Source: Capronia americana (taxonomy: Eukaryota > Ascomycota > Eurotiomycetes > Chaetothyriales > Herpotrichiellaceae). From it: 64,000 bases of DNA. Positions 23,045 through 33,807 of the stretch are shown piece by piece. Numbering within the stretch: position 1 is the first letter of the stretch; each line of letters begins with the position of its first letter. The notes beneath the pieces were generated by a model. That model was given only the letters and a program-made list of their open reading frames with translations, ran no database searches and was not told where the DNA came from. The translations under genes and the position numbers were made by a program. The stretch covers positions 1,240,001-1,304,000 of the forward strand of contig JADWQD010000010.1 in the NCBI GenBank assembly GCA_016110215.1, read 5' to 3'.

Positions 23045-25309
23045 CTAGACGAACTCAAAGGTATCGCCCCCGCGATCGTTGATCAATCTACCCACTCTCT
23101 CTGTGCCGACAATGCGTTCCAACTTGAGAGCATCCCACCTGGAAAACAGCGCTCTGATCACCCCCTTCATACTCCCCCTTCCACTACCAACATCGCCGTC
23201 CTTAGCACCCCCCAGTCCGAGCAGCGAGATTATTTCTGCCCAGAATATCGGATTTTCAGGTACGCCGTACCATAGGACCTTGCGCACGCCTTTAATCCTG
23301 TAGCGGAAGTGATGGTGCGCTCGCTCCGAGTACAGCAGAAGGGCATGCCGGCCGGAGAGGAAGTGCGAGCGTGCGCGCAACACTTCCTTGACGGGAGTGT
23401 ATTCCGAGAGACTTCCAAAGGATAGGCTCGTGGTGTCGGAGGAAGTGGACAAATAGTTCCGCAGACGGGCGAAATCTGCGTACGTGGGCACGAAGAGGAG
23501 GATTCCTCGTTGATGGCGGGAATCGCGCACCAAGGGGGCCAGGATTGTTGTGGTGAAGAATTTGAAGCGGGCGTCGGAGTCGGAGAGCGGATTCGGAGAC
23601 GGGATGCGGAGGAACGTTTGTGGGATGGGAGTGGTAAATGGGATGGGGAGGACGAGGGAGGATACGGACAGCATGGCCCCGGGGTAGGTCGGGAGGTATT
23701 TCACTCGTCCGTCGATGTTGTGCAGATGCGTGGAGGCTAGAGAATTTATCTCGGGCGTGAGGTAGTCGGCGAAGATGATCGTTTGGCGGAGGTATTTTGC
23801 TTGGCCGTCGAGATACCAGTGGCGGACGCGGGAGAAGTCGCAGCCATGAGAGTCCTTGGGGAGCATATTGAGTTGAGAGAAGACGTAGTCGACGTGTTGC
23901 CAGTTTTGCATTTGAAGGGCGTTGGCGTGGTCCACCATTACAATCTCAATGGAGGAGAGAAAGTCCGCGTCGTGGGCTTTCTTCTTGTCCTTCCCACCGC
24001 CGCCTGTGGTGATTGTGCGCATCAGGCCGAGAGGCGAGCCGATGATGATGTCCGAATTGTAAAAGCCAGAGAAGAACTTGATCGTCTTGCGGGTGAACTT
24101 CAAACCGATGCGGAAGTCTTCTTCGTGGTTGCCGCCAAATAGTTCTCGAAAGTCTTCGGGTTTATCCTGCCATTCATCCTCGTCTTCACGGGAGTAAGTC
24201 TCTAGGAAGCGTGCTTTGTTCTCCTGTTGGTCGGGTACACTGATCTTTGTAATGCTGTCGACAAACTTAACACATGCTTGCTTCGTTGGCACTATGATGA
24301 GCACTTTGGGTCGTGTGAAGCCTTGATCCCGAAGATCTGGCACTTCAGCAGATTGGACGGCCAACTTGGCGTTATTCTTCAACACTCGGTCTCTGGTCTT
24401 GAAGACGTGGTTGAGGGCATGTAGGCAAGACAAGTCCCGTAGACGGGCGGCATTCTTGAGGTTGCGGCAGCCATTCAGAACGTCCGCATAGTTGAATATC
24501 GACCCTGCCACATTCCTCTCCTCCGCAGACAGGCTCGAGACGACTTTGCCGCCACCGTCAATGAGCCTACGTTTCAGATAGACATCCTTTGCTGATCTCA
24601 ATTCGGCGATTTTCTCCGGAGTCCCTATCCTGCAAGTGACTGTACGGCGTATATCCGAGTCCAACATTGACGACGATGTCTCCCATTCCGCTTGTGTGAC
24701 TGCTGATTTCAGATCTTCCCCCGAAATAGCTGTATAGTGTCTCTCGAAAGGATCTCGCAGTAGCATTTCCTCGTCGTCGGAGTCAGCCCCGGCAGCTTGG
24801 CCATCCTCTTCGTCGGCCTCTACTTCCTCTCCAAGTTCGACAGGGTGTTCTTCCGCCTGCACTTTCTGCTCTTGACCGATGTGCTCAGTTTTTGCATGCT
24901 TGCTCTTCACGAGCCCTCCACTGTGATCACTCTCAATGAACTTTCTCCTCTTCCTGGGTGGCTCAGAGGTTTCTTGTCGCGCATTAAGCGATTGCAGTAA
25001 CAGAACATATGAGTTTGAGGTTGGAGTTTCGTCTTCACTAGCGGACTGAACGTCTTCGTCCTGGTCGGATACGAGCTCTTCTGCCTCCTCTAAGGGGTCG
25101 TCTTCGCCTTCTACACCATTTTGTGTCTCATCATCTCTACCAGCATTAGGATACGCAAACAAGACGTAAGATATCGCATGGTGCACTTACTCGGTCTCCC
25201 TCAGGCGTGAAGCCTTAAACTGGTCTTGCTGCTGCAGTACCGGACCTCTTTTCCCTCCGCGGCCCCTGCTTGCAGGTTTGCCCCCTCTGCGATGTCGAAA
25301 TCCAGCCAT
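23045..25309 (-). CDS. utp25: U3 snoRNP-associated protein UTP25 (DEF family)
   Basis: The model is complement(join(23045..25136, 25191..25309)), 736 aa, with one 54-nt intron near the 5' end. The N-terminus is MAGFRHRRGG followed by a Gly/Arg-rich basic stretch, then a long acidic low-complexity region (Glu/Asp with EEDEPLEE-like runs, residues about 45-210). The remainder is the conserved UTP25/DEF domain: TPEKIAELRSAKDVYLKRRL, VLIIVPTKQACVKFVD, FFSGFYNSDIIIGSPLGLM, DHANALQMQNWQHVDYVF and VKEVLRARSHFLSGR. This is a degenerate DEAD-helicase-like fold without functional Walker A. The family works in the small-subunit processome during 18S rRNA maturation in the nucleolus. Length and C-terminal end (GDTFEFV) are typical. 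Confidence 0.95.
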
Positions 25310-26488
25310 AGTCGTCTCTTGATCAAGCACAAAATCGCATGCGGGGAAGAAAATATTTCGAGATGTCGACCCCAAGAATCTAGCGGCCACTTTAGGCTCG
25401 CCTAACCTACCATACTTGGTCGAAGGAAAATAGTACAGTAGTAACAACGCTTCGGGTTCTGTTCGTCTGGACTTGCTTCAACTTCGACTACATATCTCGC
25501 AAAATTCGAGATCGTCGAGGTTCTTGCTCTGCAGCTTCGAAGAAAGCTAGATCTTATCGCTTTTGAAACGCTTCAACTCGTCCCTGTGTCAGCACTACGG
25601 AGCTCGTTTCTTCGCTTCAGCTGCAGCTGCAGCTCCAACTCTTCACGCACCGCGCTGGGCGCCACACGTAGGGCTTAAGCGATGCGCTTTCCCGCCCATA
25701 TCGTACGCCAGTCTCTACGGAGCAAGCTTAAACTATACCAGAAGAGTGGTCCTTTTTCCATGTGAGACCACCCATAGTCAGCGTTATTAAATACTTGGGG
25801 ATTGTGGCCGTTGTATTTCTCTGTGAGATGCCACGCCGCAAACACGAACGGCATTCAACAGGGTTGCATGATGCGCCGTTTGATCTTCACCGGACTTGGC
25901 AAGTATCGCTATCGCCCAAAGCAGACAAATGACTTGCATTGTCGGGTCCAAACATCCGCTGCGGATAACTTCCTACTGTATTCATTGGACAACAGAACGC
26001 ATCAAGCTGAACCTGCAACAGACTCGGGCGCCGAGATTGTGTCGTGGCTGGGGAAAGCTCGTCGGGGGCGTGATTCGGCTTTGCTTGATACGGATTAGGG
26101 CTGCCCTTTTGACTCTTCAGGCATAACTTTCCATTGACGCTATTGGCCAACGCGTCCAATCCGCGTCGAGCACCTGAATGCAAGCGAGAGACCCCAGGAA
26201 TTCAAAGCCAAAGAGGCTTGCAAGTGCTTACTTCGACGACGACAGGCTTGAATGCTTCTGCCGCAAGCTGGAATGCTATTTCTGGCCCGACGCCAAAACG
26301 CCATGGACTCTGCCACATACAGCCTTCTGCTGGCTTGTCTCGGGAATGAACATGCGCCCCCGAGAGACAATCTCCGCTACGTATTAAACAAGCTCGACGC
26401 CCCGTTTCGTGGGTGTCGATAAAACCAACAACTCGCGACACCTTATCACCTTTTCTCAGAGACTCGAACCTACGGTATTCACGACGAA
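25310..26488. other. Divergent intergenic region, utp25 / four-TM gene
   Basis: About 1.2 kb. An imperfect GCTGCAGCTGCAGCTCC stretch (25619-25636) is noted. ORFs here start with non-ATG codons or lack motifs. No gene is supported. Confidence 0.55.
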
Positions 26489-27347
26489 ATGGAATCCCTA
26501 CGTCATCACCACGGCCCTCATGTCGACAACACATTTGCCATCGACCTTCCCCCGTCGCACCAACAAGTTAAACAAGAAGAACGAAAAGCGCGCGCGAGAC
26601 CCAGCTTGCTTCGCATAATCATAAGAACCTTCACGCTTGCTGTGGGTGCATCCATCCTCGCCGTACTCGCGCAGTCAGTCGCAGTGTGGTATACGACGCG
26701 CCATACTGTTCTGTCGCAGCCCGGCAAGCTCCCGCAGCCGGGATGGCCGTCCACGATGGATTTGAAGCCCACTTATCTCATGTTGGCCGCGGCGGGTATT
26801 GCTGTGATCATACAGCTTGTCGCGTTTTTCACTCTCGTTGGCCCAGTAAGTTCTTTCAGTCCCTGTGCTTTGTCGTATCTGTGCCCGTCCCAGCATCAAT
26901 CTCTGACTGTCCCTGCAGATACGCCGCCTCCGCGAATCGCATCTGCACACATGGACCGTCTTCTTTACTTCCATCGCCGGTATCGCACTGTGGGTCGGCG
27001 CGGTAGCATATTTCAAAGTCCAGGAACAGAAAGGTCAACCCATCTGGACGCTATGGTCATGGTCCTGCTCACATGAAGACTGGACGAACGGAAAGATGGC
27101 TTTCGGCGCCATGTGCACGAGGCTGGTAAGCTTGACTTGACCCCGAAACCCGATTCATTCGATTCGTGACCAGTAGTTCGGAGGGCATATGCTGACTCTC
27201 TTGCGCTTCTAGAATTACTCCTTCTATGCCGGGATTGCTGTGGCCGTCCTCGAACTTGCTAGTCTATTGCTATTTGCACACAAGTTGCGGAGCATCAAGA
27301 AGGATGGAGGTGGATATACGAGAATCACCATCCAACAGATGAGCTAG
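26489..27347 (+). CDS. Four-TM membrane protein of unknown function
   Basis: The model is join(26489..26845, 26919..27125, 27213..27347), 232 aa; both introns are phase 0 (73 and 87 nt) with canonical GTAAG...YAG. A soluble N-terminus (about 40 residues, His- and Lys/Arg-rich) precedes four predicted membrane segments: about 44-64 (LAVGASILAVLAQSVAVWYT), 90-115 (YLMLAAAGIAVIIQLVAFF), 130-152 (VFFTSIAGIALWVGAVAYF) and 193-212 (YAGIAVAVLELASLLLFAH). The loop between TM3 and TM4 contains WTLWSWSCSHEDW and a second Cys (GAMCTRL), which may form a disulfide. The tail is short and basic (KLRSIKKDGGGYTRI). The layout recalls MARVEL/SUR7-type small tetraspans, but I do not recognise the family and infer no function. 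Confidence 0.75.
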
Positions 27348-28113
27348 AGCTAGGACCGCAGTACGGCGTGATGTCGCAGGCAATCCCCTGCAGAAATGTG
27401 CACCAATGGCGCGAATGCACTGCGACCGCGGCGACGTCTTTGTGTACCAGACATACCAAACGTGGTGTTCATGGCTTCACCAGGCACGTTCAAGCTGGAG
27501 TTCTGCTCGCTTCTCCCGGTTTCCCTGAAATCATGGCAATTCCCCGTCCCGGGACTTGGCGCCGTACGATCTTTTATCCAGCATACTCGGTGTTTTGGCT
27601 CGGGATTCATCGCTAATGCGCTGCGATCTCACTGGTCCACCTTCGCGAGAGCTATGGACTGTCTTGGTCCGAGGTGGGATACGGGTGGACCCCACGTGAC
27701 GGACAGAAAGGTTGAGTGAGGCCACCGGCAAGCCTTGCGACTCAAGCGCAGCACCGACACGACGAAGAGTGTTTAAGAGGATCAAGCTCGGGCTGCCAGT
27801 CATGGAGAAGGAACGATCGGGCGAGGAAAACGTGAAGAGAAACTGGTTGCGGACTTGGTTTATATGCACCGCTGAAGCGTGGTCACTTCGGTTGTACTAT
27901 GAATGACAGCACGGTCTGGCTTCGAAGTACGCTGGCTCTCTTTCTCGCCGAAGCTGCCGTGCCGTCACTTTCATCGAACCTCGACCCACATCTCCTGTCC
28001 AGTTCCGCGTCACCTGAAGCTCACTTCCGATTCAGGGGGTGGATCTGCAGCCTGAAGATACCACGGACTGCACTATTTGGCACCTGAAACTCTGTAGATA
28101 CAAACATGAGGTT
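27348..28113. other. Convergent 3' intergenic region
   Basis: This lies between the four-TM gene and the first Myb-like gene, which converge. No ORF with protein character is seen. Confidence 0.55.
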
Positions 28114-28751
28114 TCAATCGCCATGTTCGTTGTTCGCTTCCTTCTTTACCTTACCAGCACCATTTCCACCACCTTCAGCATTGCCGTCACCATTCTCTCG
28201 CTTCTTGACCTGGGCCTCCTCTACCTCGCTTCCTTCATCCTCACTCTTGACGACGGGCTGACTCTTCTTTCTCTTCTTTGCACTGCCTTTCGTGCTGCTG
28301 GGAGTCTCGACACTGTCGCCCTCACCATCTGCATCGGCCTTGCGCTTGCGTGCACGACCCTTGGGAGTCTTCGGCTCGCCGTCAGTGTCTTTGGGATTCA
28401 CCACGTCGCCGCCATCGCCAGGTTTAATCGAGTTTCTCTCCCAGACGAGGCCGTGATGCTCCACGATAGACTTGAGTTTGGAGGAACTAGCGCGGCCGCT
28501 ACTGTCAGCAGGTATACCTCACTGAGAATGACACAGGAACAAGGCGCAACAGATAGATAGATGGGCAGAGCCATGAAATTCACATACGCGTTGTGGCCAT
28601 GCTTGATGCCGCTCTCCTTAGCGACCTCGTTCCATTCCGGCTTGATGAGATTGACTTGCTCGCAGTTCTTGAAGACGCTCATGACGAACTCGAAGTTTGG
28701 ATCACCGACCCCGCTTGCTGAGGCGGAGACTCTGCTGCCTTTCGGAGCCAT
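28114..28751 (-). CDS. Small Myb-like nuclear protein with basic tail (copy A)
   Basis: The model is complement(join(28114..28501, 28588..28751)), 183 aa. The ATG is at 28751. Residues about 18-85 form a compact helical domain: NFEFVMSVFKNCEQ, KPEWNEVAKESGIK and, after the 86-nt phase-2 intron, SSKLKSIVEHHGLVWERN. This pattern (helix, acidic-aromatic, EVAKExGxK, then a third helix) is that of the small fungal Myb/SANT-like domain. The C-terminal half is Lys/Arg/Glu/Pro-rich (GRARKRKADADG, GSAKKRKKSQP), like a chromatin-binding or nuclear-localisation tail with SEDEGSEVEE phospho-acidic patches. It is related to copies B and C at 47.9-50.3 kb, sharing domain and intron position. The likely role is DNA or chromatin binding; specific targets are unknown. 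Confidence 0.8.
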
Positions 28752-29080
28752 GTTCAATGATCAATGCTTGAAGGAGGGATAGTTGATGGGAATGAAGAAC
28801 CTTCCGAGGGCAATGAAAGATGGAATATTGGAGAGATAAAGTCCAGGATTGAGTTCGAAGGTGAGCGAGATAAGTCAGGGGAGAAGAGAAAGAGAAAGAA
28901 AAAGAAGGGGCGGAAGAGAGGAAGAGTAGCAGGACCTCATTTCTACATGATATCGTCACTAGGCGGTAAGAAACCAAATCGCAGAGTATGTGAAGTGAAG
29001 GACACGGGAGCCCATGATCGAGAACTTGACCTTGACGCTAGGTTCACCCCGAAATGCGATAATCTAGGTGTTAGGTGCAT

Positions 29081-29169
29081 AGCAGTTTGATGAAAGTGCT
29101 ATATTAGATCTGGTCGGAACTGGTCGAAACTGGTCGAAACCTATATAGCAGTTTGGCGAAAGTGCTATG
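29081..29169. repeat. Direct repeat pair flanking a 10-bp tandem repeat
   Basis: AGCAGTTTGATGAAAGTGCT at 29081 is repeated as AGCAGTTTGGCGAAAGTGCT at 29147 (two mismatches). Between them is a CTGGTCGRAA unit in three copies (about 29110-29140). CTGGTC recurs after the second copy. Function is unknown. Confidence 0.75.
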
Positions 29170-30065
29170 TCAAGTCTAGACAGATCTGGTCAGATTAAAT
29201 TCGGATAGATGATACCTTCAGGAGTAACCTAGGAGAGAATAGATTTGAGCATCAGAGTCGGCTCATAGAACGAGGGAGGATGATTACACGAGCTTCAAGT
29301 TGCTGCGTATTATGTGAGCTTCAGGACCTCGTAAAGCTACCTTAGACATTCTAATGCAGAGTCGAACTGGCGCATATCCGAAGAATTCGTAGTGAAGCTG
29401 AACGGAGGACAAAGGGCGTCGAGGACGAAAGACGCTGCTCCGCCGTCACACCGTGATGCTTTATGCTGCGCCGTACTCTTGGCAAGACATGTTCGGGCTC
29501 AGACTGCAGCTCTGACTCTCCTACAACACATTCGTCTCCCACAATATGTCCGAGGTAGACCGTGACCGCTGTCCTGCGAATGTCGGCTTGACTTGGCCGA
29601 GCACTGTACGCTTCTCTTTAAAATGCCTGAATGGAAAGCCGGTGATGGAAGGCCTCATCATCGGAGCCCAGCCTTTCGTGGGCTGAAAGTGAGAGAGCAT
29701 TGAATCCTCTTCCCTTTGCCCTCCATTTCAAATAAGCATGTCCCTCGACAATGGTCGCAATGAATATCCTGGTCACGTTCGATTCCACGCTTATCATGGA
29801 ATTCGCAACAAAACCGAGTCCCTCCATCCCCGGCAGTGATACTATCCGAATCTGGGGCACCCGGGGCCACAATAAACCGCATGGCCGTAGCCTCTCCACA
29901 AAATCCTGCATTCCCCACGATTCGGGGTAAGAATCCGCCGCGCAGATTGCAAATCCATTTTTTATATGCACGTATGGGCCTGGTTCGAGAGCGGCCTTTG
30001 GGCGGTAATCCTCCACAGCTGGATGAACGCGAGACTGAAAGGAGCAAGTTGCTTCAGCCTTCAAG

Positions 30066-30071
30066 TATATA
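30066..30071 (+). promoter_or_regulatory. Probable TATA element of sugar transporter gene
   Basis: TATATA stands about 95 bp upstream of the ATG at 30164, a usual distance for a fungal TATA box plus short leader. It is an inference from position only. Confidence 0.35.
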
Positions 30072-30163
30072 TTGTTGGGTTTCATCGCCCACATCGTCCT
30101 CGCCCGACCTTCAGACATTCTCGCTGCTTCTGGAGAGGATCCTGACAAAGCGACAGAGTCGGT

Positions 30164-32204
30164 ATGGGCGTCGACAAATATACTTTGGGCGTGGCCCTTT
30201 TCGCCAGTTTGGGTACATTTCTATATGTGAGCGCATTAACACAATAAGCATTATCCAGTGATCTACGAGCTAACAAGACTTGTCGTTGGCAGGGATATGA
30301 TACCGGAATTGTGACGACCAGTCAGTCCAAACGAGCTCCCTGGAGTTATGCAATATGACTGATTGCGCAAACAGCCATTGCGCACCCTAGTTGGGTTGCT
30401 TACATGAAGAACCCCAATCCTGCCCTTGTTGGTGGCGTATGTACACACAGCCATGGAAGGAATGTTACAGGTTAACAGAGATGCCAGGTCGGCGCAATTT
30501 ACATCGGTGGAGAAGCCGTGGGTGCGCTCATTCAGATCGCCATTGCGGACAGGCTGGGTCGTCTACGTTTCATGCAATTGCTCTGCGTGATCGTGACCGC
30601 TGGATGTATCATCCAGACAGCTGCGGTCGATATTGGTATGCTGCTTGCTGGACGCATTCTCACGGGCATCGCTGTTGGGTAAGCACACGTCCCTCTGCCT
30701 GTATCTTGATTCCTAGCCCAGGGGCTGACCATGACTTGCCAAATCATCAGTTCTCTATCGGCCACGGTACCAATCTACCTGTCTGAAATCAGTGACCCCA
30801 AAAACCGTGGCTTTATCGGTGGTCTCTCTGGAGTCAACCTGTCCTGCGGCATCATGGTGTCTAACTGGGTCGGGTTTGCCTGCAATTACGCTCCTTATGG
30901 CCAGCTCCAGTGGCGTCTCCCGCTCGGTCTACAGATTCCTTGGGGAATCATCATGTTCATTGGCCTGAGCACCTTCATGCCGAATTCGCCACGTCATCTC
31001 CTTCAAAGGGGCAAGACGGAACAAGCACGCAAAGCTTTCATCAAGATCCGACGAGACCTCCAGTCCCACGAGGTTCAACAGGAGTTTGCCTTGATGACAT
31101 CTCAAATTGCCTTTGAGCAGGAGCGACGAAGCCCGTCTTTCCTGAGCGCCTTCAAGCGTTTCCGTCATCGAGTACTCGTGTAGGTGGACTCTCGATCGGA
31201 CGGCGTATTATGAGAAGCTAATCGGACCGTCAGGTCCATCTCGGTCCAAATATTAACGGCGATCACGGGTGTCAATGTGATTCAGGTCAGTTGTTTGTCT
31301 CCACCGGCATCAAAGACACTTACTGACTTGATCCAATATAGTACTACCAAAGTGAGTAATTGTAATCCGCAGATTGAGCAAGTCAATTTACAGACTCTAC
31401 AGCGACGCTCTACAAATCTCTCGGTATCGAGAGCAAAACCATCCTTGCGCTGACCGCGGTCTGGGGAACATGCGCTTTCCTGTCTAGCGCCCTGTCCATT
31501 CCATTCCTTCCCGACCGCATGGGGAGGCGGAAAATGTTGCTCATCGGTGTCACCTGGGTGGTCTTCACCGAGATCTACGCCGCCGTCATGCAGCGTGAAT
31601 TCCAGGATACAAATAACCGCGTTGGAAAGGGATTCGCGATTCTCGGCATCTATGTCTTTACCGTTGGTTACTGTAAGCTACCTCTGGTGACCATATTAAA
31701 AGCTTGGGCGCCGCTAACGTTGCGACAGATAGCTTGATCAACCCGGTGACCTGGCTCTACGGCGCCGAGGTACTTCCGGTGGCCCTGCGAAACAAATTCA
31801 TGGGTGTTGCCGCATTCTGCCATTACGCGGTCAACGTCTCGAGTAGGCCATCTTGCCCTTTACTCCATCCTTGTTGTGCTGACGGGTTTTCGACAGTAAC
31901 CGAGGCGGGCCCCAGCGCCTTTAAAAATATCCGTGAGAACTACTACTATGTGTTTGTTGCCTGCTGTGCGGTGTACTTTTTCATCATCTACTTTTTCTAC
32001 CCGTACGTGTCCCAAGACCGTTGTTTGGCGAATCCAGTTGGCTGATCCAGACACAGAGAAACCAAACAGAAGACTCTCGAAGAAATTGCTGCTGCTTTCG
32101 GTGATGAGGTTGTCGAGGTGGAGGTTCGGCAAGATGCGCTCGACGAAAAGGTAGCCATCGCGGCCAAGGTGCCCGATGTCACGCACGTCGAGGAGAGATC
32201 CTAG
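30164..32204 (+). CDS. MFS sugar transporter (11 exons)
   Basis: Exons are 30164-30226, 30293-30320, 30375-30436, 30488-30678, 30751-31179, 31234-31285, 31342-31351, 31394-31672, 31729-31842, 31897-32002 and 32057-32204, giving 493 aa. Sugar-porter signatures are FLYGYDTG (TM1), ADRLGRLR (loop 2-3), GRILTGIAVG, PIYLSEISDPKNRG (loop 4-5), MPNSPRHLLQRGK (end of TM6), ITGVNVIQYYQ (TM7), PDRMGRRKML (loop 8-9), PVTWLYGAEVLP (TM10) and YPETKQKTLEEIA after TM12. All splice sites are GT-AG. Exon 7 is only 10 nt (TACTACCAAA) and encodes part of the conserved YYQ motif. The protein would import a hexose, pentose or related polyol/acid by proton symport at the plasma membrane. It marks the left end of the putative catabolic cluster. 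Confidence 0.93.
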
Positions 32205-32786
32205 ATTGAACAGGCGTTTTGACTTGTTTACGCGTTGACCAGTGATATCAAAATGGCGGGGTGGCTCTTTGGCTACGCAAGAAGCTACGCCGGGACTAGG
32301 GTCTGTTAGGTAGAGAGTCTAATTCGTCTCGGACTGATTGAATGGCAGCTTCACCCGTATCCAATGCCTCTCACATGATCAGTCACTAGTACTTCACACC
32401 GCGGCCTTCGAGTTTGTCCGTTCCACACCGGTAGATTAGCATCAAATCCACATGGCTCATGGCAGTGGGAAATGCGGGTACGCTGCGAATCCCACACGGT
32501 CCACCCCCGGGGGTTTCCTCCTCCGCTGCCCTGGTTGCTATGGAATAATATGCCGAAGCTAGACTGGGGCTCGGAATCCTTGCGAGACAGGGCCTGGACA
32601 AGGACCCCTCGCATGCCGTTTACTGAGAGACGCGCGAAAAAAGAACTATGCCGATAAATCGGATGGATTCGGTTTTCCAATAAAACCGTCCTACCACCCG
32701 TCCCATTGCATTCTACTTGTGGTCGACTGGCGGAGCGTCTTGATCTCCTTTCAACGAACGAACTCGACACAAGGATCTATCAGACA
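32205..32786. other. Promoter region of the aldolase gene
   Basis: About 580 bp with no gene. It contains the palindrome ACCCCCGGGGGT (about 32504-32515) and CGG/CCG triplets near 32659-32691 (ATCGGATGG, TTCGG, ACCGTCC), candidate sites for a Zn2Cys6 regulator or CreA. Confidence 0.45.
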
Positions 32787-33689
32787 ATGGTTGCCAACGG
32801 GGTCAACGGGGTCAACGGCCATGCCGCCAAGTTACAAAACAATCGAGCCAAAGCGATTGTCGACGCCGCGTACGCCGGCAAATACGCCATTGCCGCCGTG
32901 TGTTGTTACAACCTTGAGGCGGTGCTCGCGACGGTGCGGGCGGCCGAGGCCAAGCGATCGCCGGCGCTGATCCAGCTGTTCCCCTGGTCGATCGAGTTCG
33001 CAGACGGGCTGCTCCTGCACGCCGCGGCCGAAGCAGCGGACAAGGCGTCGGTGCCGATCGGGGTGCACATGGACCACGCGCAGTCGCCCGACATCATCCG
33101 GCACTCGGCCGACCTGGGCGGGTACGACGGGATCATGGTCGACATGAGCCACTACGAGAAGGAGGAGAACATGCGGCTGAGCAAGGAGCTGGTGGCGTAC
33201 TGCAACGCGCGGGGGATCATCACCGAGTGCGAGCCCGGCCGGATCAACGGCGTCGAGGACGGCATCCAGGACACGGCAGGCATGGAGGAGATCTTAACCA
33301 CGCCCGAGCAGGCTGAGGAGTTTGTCGCACTGGGGATCGATTGGCTGGCCCCGGCGTTCGGCAACGTCCATGGGCCTTACGGTCCCAAAGGCCCGCAGCT
33401 CGATTTCCCCCGGCTGAAGCGCATCCACGAGCAGGTCGGCGACCGCGTGCGGCTGGTGCTGCACGGCGCCCACGAGGACTACTTCAAGGAGGAGTTGCTG
33501 AAGAAATGTATCTCCTACGGCATGTGCAAGGTCAACGTCAACGGTCCCGTGGCCGCCGCGTGGACCAAGGTACAGGGCGAGCTGACCGGGAAGGTGCCCT
33601 TGACCACGGTCCTCGAGGAGCAGGTCAAGGCCATGCAGGAGGTCGTCGAGTATCACATGGATTGGTTGATGTCGACGGGCAAGGCATAG
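32787..33689 (+). CDS. Class II ketose-bisphosphate-aldolase-like enzyme
   Basis: This is a single exon of 300 aa; the first ATG of the frame is at 32787. It has a (beta/alpha)8 class II aldolase layout with the Zn2+ ligands visible: HMDHA (H97), TECEPGRI (E147/E149), FGNVHG (H195) and VLHG (H226). Two parts that grip the substrate phosphate in true fructose/tagatose-bisphosphate aldolases are altered: the GGSG loop after the last His reads GAHED (227-231), and the NxDTD-type segment reads NVNGP (250-254). Metal-dependent retro-aldol cleavage is therefore expected, but on a substrate that need not be a bisphosphate. The protein starts with a Val/Asn/Gly repeat (VNGVNGVNG). It is convergent with the DenD-like gene, 118 bp away, and probably works with it on a sugar acid. 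The substrate is inferred, not shown. Confidence 0.85.
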   Translation: MVANGVNGVNGHAAKLQNNRAKAIVDAAYAGKYAIAAVCCYNLEAVLATVRAAEAKRSPALIQLFPWSIEFADGLLLHAAAEAADKASVPIGVHMDHAQSPDIIRHSADLGGYDGIMVDMSHYEKEENMRLSKELVAYCNARGIITECEPGRINGVEDGIQDTAGMEEILTTPEQAEEFVALGIDWLAPAFGNVHGPYGPKGPQLDFPRLKRIHEQVGDRVRLVLHGAHEDYFKEELLKKCISYGMCKVNVNGPVAAAWTKVQGELTGKVPLTTVLEEQVKAMQEVVEYHMDWLMSTGKA

Positions 33690-33807
33690 ACAAAGCATCA
33701 CCGGTATAGATAAGTGTATCAAATTAGAGCAGAATAGAGTGTTCTAACATTTACTCTTCGAGCCACGCCCATGATGACCCTCGACGAGTTAATTCAGCAT
33801 ATAGAAT

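Larger units (their letters stand above)
28752..30163. other. Intergenic region with CT-rich promoter tract and direct repeats
   Basis: Read on the minus strand, about 28860-28930 is strongly pyrimidine-rich just upstream of Myb-like copy A, as in many strongly expressed fungal genes. Direct repeats lie at 29081-29169. A TATATA (30066-30071) lies about 95 bp before the transporter start. A 176-codon minus frame (29618-30148) lacks motifs and is not called. Confidence 0.55.

Noticed and set aside
29618..30148. 176-codon minus-strand frame before the transporter
   Set aside because: It overlaps the transporter's presumed TATA and leader, has no motif and no believable splice continuation.
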